11,073 nt of DNA, from contig CALKXX010000106.1 in NCBI GenBank assembly GCA_938003725.1, forward strand, positions 1 to 11,073, written 5' to 3'. A program made the position numbers and the translations under genes. The first letter of the stretch is position 1. The number at the start of each line of letters is the position of its first letter. This DNA is from an uncultured Sphingomonadaceae bacterium. Lineage in GTDB: Bacteria; Pseudomonadota; Alphaproteobacteria; Sphingomonadales; Sphingomonadaceae. Positions 6,241-11,073 of the stretch are shown one piece after another. The notes under the pieces are model-generated. The model was not told the DNA's origin. It searched no databases and was given only the letters and a program-made list of their open reading frames with translations.

Positions 6241-7474
6241 ATATCCGCATCGGTTGTAATGCCCTGCGCGCCAGCGATCTCCACAACCATTCCAGCGGGC
6301 CATAACGAAACCGCTGCAGCCATGGTTTTGACCAGAGCAGCATAAGCGCCCAGGCAAGTGGTACAAAAAAATAAACTTCCGCGCGATCGATCTGACCAAA
6401 ATAGCCCAAGCCCCAGCCATAGAAGATAAACGTCATCAACAGGCTTGTGCCCAAATAGTTGGTGAACGCTGTCCGCCCAACCGATGCGATGCGATACATC
6501 CATGGAGAGGCGGCATATGTGCGTATCAACAGGATCAGGAACGCGGCATAGCCGATGGTCATCAACAACAAGGCAGGCTCTGTCCATGCGAGTGAGGCGT
6601 TCAGTACCTTTAGCAAGTCAAAGTCAGTGGCGATCAGATATGCGGCAATCGGCAACATCAGGATAGTGCCGATCAGCGTTAGACGAATACCCCATTGCCG
6701 GTATTTGGCATCACGCCATCCGCCGGTGAAAAATCCATCTTTGTAAAGCGCCATGCCGATCAGCATCAGCGGCAATGTTTCGGTAAAGTTGAAACTGATA
6801 TTGACCAGAGGGTCGAATAGGGAATCCTCCAGCTTTGTTTGTAAGAGCGTCAAAAAGCCAGACTGCGTCTCAGCAATCTGCAGATCGTTGTCCGACGTAA
6901 AGTCAGCCATGGCATCGGAAAATTGTTGGACAACTGCGGCGCTGGCACCTGGCTGCGCCGCTTGATATTCCATAAAGAGCAGTGCGCCCATCATGATCAG
7001 ATTTGCGACAAAGCCAAGGACATATATCAACAAGCCAATACGGAATAGTTTGGCCGAGGCCATTCCAGTCATCGAATAGGCAATGCAACCGATCACCGCA
7101 TAGAGAAACAGAATGTCTCCGTACCAAAGGAAGAAAAAATGACTCAGGCCAAAAATGGCCAACCAGAACATCCGGGAATAGTGGGTTTTGGCGGAACTCT
7201 GACCGTTAAATTCAGCGCGCTCCACGACCAGCATCAAGCTGGCACCAAATAGCAATGTAAAAAGCCCGCGCATCTTTCCGTCCACAAAAATGAACGATAA
7301 TGTCCAGGCAATAATGTCGGGCGTGTCGGTGCCGCCATAGATCCCAGGGCTGAAATAGGCCATATCGGGCATCGAAAAACTGATGATGTTCATCAGCAAT
7401 ATGCCCATGACCGCAAAGCCGCGAAGTGCGTCTAGTTCCAGATAGCGGGGAGTTGAAGAAGTGGCTGCGGTCAC
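6239..7474 (-). CDS. DUF418 family (YeiB-like) membrane protein
   Basis: The product (about 411 aa) is a polytopic inner-membrane protein of the DUF418 family. It shows the family N-terminus LELDALRGFAVMGILLMNI, then VDGKMRGLFTLLFGASLML, a Trp-Tyr-Gly-Asp turn (LWYGDILFLYAVIG), and the C-terminal signature YGPLEWLWRS. I count roughly nine to ten hydrophobic segments, with a long soluble loop at about residues 170-215. The biochemical role of the family is not established; members are often described as acyltransferase-3-like or transporter-like. Start: the frame extends to a TTG at 7480, but GTG at 7474 overlaps the stop of the upstream deiodinase-like gene as GTGA. This suggests translational coupling, and I chose it. 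The gene is probably co-transcribed with that flavoprotein. Confidence 0.9.
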   Translation of the reverse strand: MTAATSSTPRYLELDALRGFAVMGILLMNIISFSMPDMAYFSPGIYGGTDTPDIIAWTLSFIFVDGKMRGLFTLLFGASLMLVVERAEFNGQSSAKTHYSRMFWLAIFGLSHFFFLWYGDILFLYAVIGCIAYSMTGMASAKLFRIGLLIYVLGFVANLIMMGALLFMEYQAAQPGASAAVVQQFSDAMADFTSDNDLQIAETQSGFLTLLQTKLEDSLFDPLVNISFNFTETLPLMLIGMALYKDGFFTGGWRDAKYRQWGIRLTLIGTILMLPIAAYLIATDFDLLKVLNASLAWTEPALLLMTIGYAAFLILLIRTYAASPWMYRIASVGRTAFTNYLGTSLLMTFIFYGWGLGYFGQIDRAEVYFFVPLAWALMLLWSKPWLQRFRYGPLEWLWRSLARRALQPMRI

Positions 7475-8145
7475 AGCCAACTTGCAATCTGATCCAGCGG
7501 TTTCTTAACCGTGGCATGTACCGGGACGGTGGCATCCGGTGCCGGCTTTCCGACGACCAGCACCATCATCGGTTTTTCATGGGCTGGCCGGTCACATAGT
7601 TCATTTAGAAATTTCATCGGATTAGGTGTATGCGTAAGCGTTGCAAGGCCCGCATCGTGGAGGGCGGTGATGAGCATGCCGGTTGCTATACCGACGCTCT
7701 CATTCACATAATAATTCTGCTTCATCTCTCCCGGATTCATCCCCCCTTTGCGCTGGCCGAATATGACGATCAGGTAGGGCGCGGTTTCGAGAAATGGTTT
7801 TTCATCATCAGTGCCAAGCGGTTCGAGCGCCTCCAGCCACTCTTCGCTCGCCTTGCCGTCATAAAACTCACGTTCTTCCTGTTCAGCAGCTGAGCGAAGG
7901 GCCTTTTTCTTGTCCGCCGATTCGATAACTGCAAAATGCCATGGCTGATGATTGGCACCATTGGGCGCGGTTCCGGCGGACAAGATGGCATTTTCAATGA
8001 CGGTGCGCGGAATGGCAGCATCGCTGAAATAGCGGCATGTGCGGCGCACTTTGATTGCTTCATAAAAGGATATGGACCGTGCGATCCGCTCTTCATCGGA
8101 ATAGTCGGGGAGTTCTGTATAGGGCAGGGTATCGTGCGGTTTCAT
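7471..8145 (-). CDS. Iodotyrosine deiodinase-like flavoprotein (nitroreductase fold)
   Basis: The 224-aa product belongs to the FMN-dependent nitroreductase superfamily and most resembles the iodotyrosine deiodinase (IYD) branch, which reductively removes halogens from halotyrosines. RRTCRYF (34-40) and GTAPNGANHQPW (58-69) correspond to the FMN-binding RRSVRF and GTAPSGAHTEPW of human IYD. The lid residues that grip the tyrosine zwitterion (human Glu157, Tyr161, Lys182) are matched here by Glu91, Tyr95 and Lys116 with identical spacing. NYYVNESVGIATG, RPAHEKPMM and ATVKKPLDQI near the C-terminus also match. There is no membrane anchor, as in bacterial homologues. The ATG at 8145 has an AAGGTGA ribosome binding site. 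The gene overlaps the DUF418 gene by 4 bp and is divergent from coq4. The true substrate is not shown by sequence; a general nitroreductase role is the alternative. Confidence 0.88.
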   Translation of the reverse strand: MKPHDTLPYTELPDYSDEERIARSISFYEAIKVRRTCRYFSDAAIPRTVIENAILSAGTAPNGANHQPWHFAVIESADKKKALRSAAEQEEREFYDGKASEEWLEALEPLGTDDEKPFLETAPYLIVIFGQRKGGMNPGEMKQNYYVNESVGIATGMLITALHDAGLATLTHTPNPMKFLNELCDRPAHEKPMMVLVVGKPAPDATVPVHATVKKPLDQIASWL

Positions 8146-8341
8146 CGCTTTTCACCTTCCAAAATTGACTAAAGTCGTTCCCAAAAACAAAAACGCATCG
8201 ACAATCGGTTTTCGCTGTCTGGGATGGTTTTGCGCGGAGCCTAACAGAGCAAGGAACTGATAGGGAAGCAGTTTTCTATATTGACATCAATGTAAGTAGG
8301 AGGTAATCCAAAATTATTAAAACAACTTTATCCGGTGAAAC
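8146..8341. other. Divergent intergenic region, deiodinase-like gene / coq4
   Basis: This 196-bp region must hold both promoters. On the plus strand it carries a TTGACA box within a near-palindrome (described separately). It also has a perfect AGGAGGT at 8298-8304 with no ATG, GTG or TTG at usable distance. On the minus strand no good -35/-10 pair was found before the deiodinase-like gene. No convincing small gene is seen. Confidence 0.5.
8281..8296 (+). promoter_or_regulatory. Candidate operator over a TTGACA box before coq4
   Basis: TTGACATCAATGTAAG contains the perfect inverted repeat ACAT-CA-ATGT (8284-8293). The partial symmetry extends to TTnACAT...ATGTnA on both sides, the form typical of small dimeric regulators such as the TetR type. 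It includes a consensus -35 box (TTGACA, 8281-8286), although no good -10 box is found 16-18 bp downstream. The site lies 45 bp before the coq4 start. The regulator is unknown. Confidence 0.38.
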
Positions 8342-9133
8342 ATGATGACGACTCGAATTTCTGATCTTCCCCTATTGGCGGCTGGTACCAAGGCACGCCG
8401 TATCAATCCGGCCAAAGCCTGGCGCCATTTCAGAAACCTTATTGCTGACAAGGAAGATACTGCGCAGGTCTTTCACATTGTTGAAGCACTTGCCGGCAAC
8501 GCGTTTGTCCGCAACGCGAAGAATTTCTTAAAATCGCCAAACGCGCAACACATCATGGATCGCAATTTATATCTGCCTGATATGTTGGATGACCATGACG
8601 CGCTTCGTAGACTGCCCGCCGATAGTCTGGGCCAGGCCTATGTCCATTTCATGGAGAAGGAAGGCCTTACCGCTGCGGGTCTAGTGGCCGAATTTGATCG
8701 CTATGGCGAGGGTATGGAAAAGCGCAATGATCTGACCGAATGGTATGGAAACCGGATGCGCGACTCGCATGATCTGTTTCATGTCCTGACCGGCTATGGA
8801 CGCGATGCGCTGGGCGAACAGTGCCTGTTGGGATTTACCTATAGTCAGAACCCCAATCTTGGCGTGCTGTTCATTGCCTATGGCGGTGGCTTTGAGATGA
8901 AAAAGGAATTTTCCACCAAAATTCCGGTATTCGGCGCGATCCGTCAGGGTCAAAAATTGGGCAAGGCGGCAAAACGTATTGCCTATCATGATATTGAAAA
9001 ATTACTTGCGATGCCGTTGGCCGACGTGCGGGCATTTTTGAATATCGGTGAGCCGACCCTTTATCACCAAGCGCATGAGCGATTTGAGGCGGAAGGCATT
9101 AATCCCTACGATCTGCTAGGGCAGGCTGCTTAA
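8342..9133 (+). CDS. coq4: COQ4-family ubiquinone biosynthesis protein
   Basis: The 263-aa product belongs to the COQ4 family. The diagnostic metal motif HDxxHx11E is complete: His143, Asp144, His147 and Glu159 (HDLFHVLTGYGRDALGE). Other family features are LYLPDML (76-82), the SLGQAYVHFM segment (95-104), and a C-terminal EKLLAMPLADVRAFL with a final NPYDLLG. Yeast and human COQ4 are needed for coenzyme Q synthesis. Recent work on the human protein assigns it the oxidative decarboxylation of ring carbon C1, so a similar step is inferred here. It would be peripheral to the membrane on the cytoplasmic side. Two adjacent ATGs occur at 8342 and 8345. The GGTGA at 8334-8338 is spaced better for the second, so the protein may lack the first Met. 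The gene is divergent from the deiodinase-like gene and convergent with the coiled-coil gene, with an 11-bp gap. Confidence 0.93.
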   Translation: MMTTRISDLPLLAAGTKARRINPAKAWRHFRNLIADKEDTAQVFHIVEALAGNAFVRNAKNFLKSPNAQHIMDRNLYLPDMLDDHDALRRLPADSLGQAYVHFMEKEGLTAAGLVAEFDRYGEGMEKRNDLTEWYGNRMRDSHDLFHVLTGYGRDALGEQCLLGFTYSQNPNLGVLFIAYGGGFEMKKEFSTKIPVFGAIRQGQKLGKAAKRIAYHDIEKLLAMPLADVRAFLNIGEPTLYHQAHERFEAEGINPYDLLGQAA

Positions 9134-9144
9134 CATAGAAGCTC

Positions 9145-9624
9145 TCACTCGCTGCTGCGTCTATTCCTGCGGCTAATCTTGCGGATGAGTTCCGTTTGCG
9201 AATCCTTTATGACCTCTTGTGATTTAACCGCGGATTGAATTTGGGTCTGGGCTTGTTCCAGCGTTGCGGATGAAGCTTGAATATCGCGTTTGATGACCAG
9301 CGCATCCTCTCGAACTTCCGGGTTTTTGGCGATGAGTTCGTCGACTCTTGCCAGCGCTTGCTCTGTTTCTTTTTCCGATTCGGCCACTTGCGCCTGTGCG
9401 GCTTCCGCCTGAGCAATGGCGTCTTCGGTCTTTTGCTTCGCCTCTTCCACCTGACGTTTGAACTCGATGCCAAAGGCTGAGCCACCGACAATTCCCGCCT
9501 CGTCCAGCCGATCGCCAACCGCACCGGGGAAAAATACCAGACCGCCCAGAACGCCAATCAAGCTAACGTCGCGGACCAGGCCAAAGGCGTTTTTCCCAGC
9601 TTCACTCCAATGTATTTCTGCCAT
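9145..9624 (-). CDS. Membrane-anchored coiled-coil protein of unknown function
   Basis: I do not recognise this 159-aa protein. One hydrophobic segment lies near the N-terminus (about residues 17-35, VRDVSLIGVLGGLVFFPGA). It is followed by a long helical, strongly charged region (about 54-150) rich in Glu, Lys, Ala and Gln, with runs such as EEAKQKTEDAIAQAEAAQAQ, that should form a coiled coil. The C-terminus is basic (RKISRRNRRSSE). The shape recalls small membrane proteins with a coiled-coil stalk, but no family is claimed. The ATG at 9624 has a GAGAGGGA ribosome binding site about 7 bp upstream. Codon use looks like that of its neighbours. It ends 11 bp from the convergent coq4 stop and lies 80 bp downstream of the DUF3052-like gene. 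Confidence 0.78.
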   Translation of the reverse strand: MAEIHWSEAGKNAFGLVRDVSLIGVLGGLVFFPGAVGDRLDEAGIVGGSAFGIEFKRQVEEAKQKTEDAIAQAEAAQAQVAESEKETEQALARVDELIAKNPEVREDALVIKRDIQASSATLEQAQTQIQSAVKSQEVIKDSQTELIRKISRRNRRSSE

Positions 9625-9704
9625 ATCTTATCCCTCTCAAATCAAAGAGCGACCCAGCTTTTTACATTGTCATACATTGTTTTTGTGCAAAATGGGAGAG
9701 CGTC

Positions 9705-10118
9705 TTAACCGGGGCGTAAATCCTTGCGGATCACGAATTTCAGGCCCGACCAGGTCTCATCCACTGCACATTTTTTTGTGTCGACAAAGCCGATAGCCAA
9801 TCCGGCCTTTTGAACAGCGGCCTGATCTATCTCGGTTGGCATTTTCGATGCCTTTTTCGGCCAACTCACCCAGACTTGCCCGGCAGGATCAATAAGGGTG
9901 CGTAGGGTGTTGAGATGTTTCTCTAGCGCGGCCTGTTCGCTCACAAAAATATGAGCCGCTTTGATGCCTTTTGAGGGTTTTGTTTCGTCGATCAGGTGCA
10001 GGCCATATTCATCGATTTCTGCGCGGATGCTGTCGGGCATGTCGGCAAACCACACGCGCATGCCGTCCTTCAGGTTGAGCTTCTTGGCTAGCGGTGTTCC
10101 GGAATATCCTGCGGGCAT
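9705..10118 (-). CDS. DUF3052-like small protein
   Basis: The 137-aa product begins MPAGYSGTPLAKKLNLKDGM, the N-terminal signature I associate with the DUF3052 family. VWVSWPKKASKMPTEI (82-97), GLAIGFVDTKKCAVDETWSG and a terminal LKFVIRK fit the same family. The function is unknown. The YSGTPLAKKL and WPKKAS segments are the most conserved parts and probably form a small alpha/beta domain. No signal peptide or membrane segment is present. The ATG at 10118 is preceded by GAGGAGA (minus strand) with about 9-bp spacing. It is downstream of purL on the same strand but separated by a REP-like pair, so it may have its own promoter; none is clear. Confidence 0.85.
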   Translation of the reverse strand: MPAGYSGTPLAKKLNLKDGMRVWFADMPDSIRAEIDEYGLHLIDETKPSKGIKAAHIFVSEQAALEKHLNTLRTLIDPAGQVWVSWPKKASKMPTEIDQAAVQKAGLAIGFVDTKKCAVDETWSGLKFVIRKDLRPG

Positions 10119-10137
10119 GAGCTATATTCTCCTCACT

Positions 10138-10164
10138 CGTCATGCCAGCGCAAGCTGGCATCTC
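10138..10164. repeat. REP-like palindrome, copy 1
   Basis: This 27-bp element begins CGTCA and ends TCTC. It contains a perfect 8-bp stem ATGCCAGC (10142-10149) / GCTGGCAT (10154-10161) closed by a GCAA loop. It is an inverted copy of the element at 10200-10226. Such CGTCA...TCTC hairpins resemble the repetitive extragenic palindromes scattered through sphingomonad genomes, which is a recollection and not a search. Confidence 0.8.
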
Positions 10165-10199
10165 AGGAGGATAAACGCAAGCTGTGCGATGTGAGGCCC

Positions 10200-10226
10200 G
10201 AGACCCCAGCCTTCGCTGGGGTGACG
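10200..10226. repeat. REP-like palindrome, copy 2 (inverted)
   Basis: This 27-bp element begins GAGA and ends TGACG. It has a perfect 8-bp stem ACCCCAGC (10203-10210) / GCTGGGGT (10215-10222) around a CTTC loop. Read on the other strand it matches copy 1 except for paired stem changes and loop bases. It lies 8 bp after the purL stop (minus strand) and could also act as a transcript-end or mRNA-stabilising hairpin for purL. No T run follows, so a classic terminator is unlikely. Confidence 0.8.
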
Positions 10227-10233
10227 CGATGCA

Positions 10234-11073
10234 TCAATCCGTCATCCAGTCGCGGAAGAAACTCTCATGCGCTTCGCGCAGGTCGGAGAGGGGGATGGAG
10301 AACGATAATTTGTGATGGCCATTGGCCTGATACGTCAATGCTTTACCGCCAACCTGTCCGATTTCAGTGCAATCCACACCATGTTCTTCCGCCAGTTTTT
10401 GAACCATATCTTCTTTAGAAGCGACGAGATATCTCGCTTGTCCTTCGCCAAACAGGGCGCTTGTTTCGCTCGCGGGATCTTCGGTGAAAAACTTTGCTCC
10501 GATATTCGAGCTTAGCGCCATTTCAGCCAATGCAACGAGCAGACCACCATCTGATATGTCGTGACAGGACGATATCATTCCATCCAAAATCAATTGACGA
10601 ACGAAATCGCCATTCTTCCGTTCCACATCCAGATCGACTGGCGGTGGCGCGGTGCCTTCCTGCTCCCGCATTTGCTTAAGCCAAAGCGATTGTTCCAAAT
10701 GTCCGAGCCCTGCATTGTCGCTTCCGTGGCAATGCGGTGACGGATCGCCAATCAGCCAAAGACGAGAGCCCTCTTCCTTGAACCCAATGGTCATCATCTT
10801 GTCGAGATCATCGATCAGCCCGACCGCGCCTATCGCTGGCGTCGGCAGGATCGCGTGGCTTACACCGTCTGCTCCGGTGGTCTCATTATATAGACTGACA
10901 TTGCCCGACACGATCGGCATATCCAGTGCTTCGCAAGCTTCGGCCATACCCTCGATACAGCCAACAAATTGCGCCATGATGTGCGGTTTTTCGGGATTGC
11001 CGAAATTCATACAGTCGGTGGTGGCGAGTGGTTTTGCACCCACCGCGCAGAGGTTGCGATAGGCTTCGGCAAT
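10234..11073 (-). CDS. purL: Phosphoribosylformylglycinamidine synthase PurL, C-terminal part
   Basis: PurL uses glutamine-derived ammonia and ATP to turn FGAR into FGAM, the fourth step of de novo purine synthesis, together with PurQ and PurS in bacteria with the small form. The 279 codons seen are the C-terminal part; the frame is open to the right edge, so the start lies outside the window. The visible sequence begins IAEAYRNLCAVGAKPLATTD and continues with CMNFGNPEKP and VSGNVSLYNET, typical of the middle of PurL. The second AIRS-like domain carries SCHDISDGGLLVALAEMAL. The ending without a glutaminase domain shows the small, PurQ-dependent type (full length usually about 730-740 residues). 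An internal in-frame GTG at 11043 is not a real start. Confidence 0.97.
   Translation of the reverse strand: MAEAYRNLCAVGAKPLATTDCMNFGNPEKPHIMAQFVGCIEGMAEACEALDMPIVSGNVSLYNETTGADGVSHAILPTPAIGAVGLIDDLDKMMTIGFKEEGSRLWLIGDPSPHCHGSDNAGLGHLEQSLWLKQMREQEGTAPPPVDLDVERKNGDFVRQLILDGMISSCHDISDGGLLVALAEMALSSNIGAKFFTEDPASETSALFGEGQARYLVASKEDMVQKLAEEHGVDCTEIGQVGGKALTYQANGHHKLSFSIPLSDLREAHESFFRDWMTD

Noticed and set aside
7475..7480. TTG start at 7480 for the DUF418 protein
   Set aside because: It would add only two residues; GTG at 7474 in the GTGA overlap is the better coupled start.
9664..9680. Direct repeat ACATTGT x2 upstream of the coiled-coil gene
   Set aside because: Two 7-bp copies 3 bp apart in an AT-rich stretch are not strong enough to call a site.
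10138..10226. CRISPR array or insertion-sequence ends
   Set aside because: There are only two inverted elements with no spacers, no transposase and no target-site duplication; a REP pair explains them better.

Overview
The window looks like a stretch of ordinary chromosome from an alphaproteobacterium, most likely a sphingomonad (Sphingomonadales, a Sphingopyxis/Sphingorhabdus-like lineage). This rests on the style of the PanB, Der, COQ4 and PurL proteins, the moderate GC content, the presence of a COQ4-type ubiquinone protein, and the REP-like hairpins. No sequence comparison could be run, so the lineage is an inference. There is no phage, transposon, CRISPR or obvious island.

Layout. Positions 1-94 hold the 5' end of a leftward gene for an unidentified membrane protein. 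It diverges from panB (pantothenate/CoA synthesis), and the gap between them carries three tandem copies of a 14-bp unit. Positions 1270-4819 form the rightward cluster yfgM-like / bamB / der: a membrane-anchored periplasmic TPR protein, the outer-membrane beta-propeller lipoprotein of the BAM complex, and the double-GTPase ribosome assembly factor. The order is the same as in enterobacteria. An orphan Hpt phosphotransfer protein follows at about 4955-5392.

From 5397 to 8145 the genes run leftward. Read in transcription order they are an iodotyrosine-deiodinase-like flavoprotein, a DUF418 membrane protein translationally coupled to it (GTGA overlap), then bfd and bfr, the ferredoxin/bacterioferritin pair for iron storage and release. 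A weak terminator-like hairpin after the DUF418 gene and a Fur-like promoter before bfd suggest that the iron pair is a separate transcription unit. The bfd gene (5994-6164) is only 56 codons but is unambiguous.

Divergent from the deiodinase-like gene is coq4 (8342-9133, ubiquinone biosynthesis), whose upstream region has a near-palindrome overlapping a TTGACA box. Beyond it, leftward, lie a membrane-anchored coiled-coil protein of unknown function, a DUF3052-like protein, an inverted pair of REP-like hairpins, and the C-terminal 279 codons of purL (purine synthesis), which runs off the right edge.

Most of the window is housekeeping. No wholly new system is evident. The points most worth following are the intact catalytic triad of the deiodinase-like enzyme and its coupling to DUF418, the candidate operator before coq4, the REP pair with compensatory stem changes, and the triple 14-bp repeat before panB.
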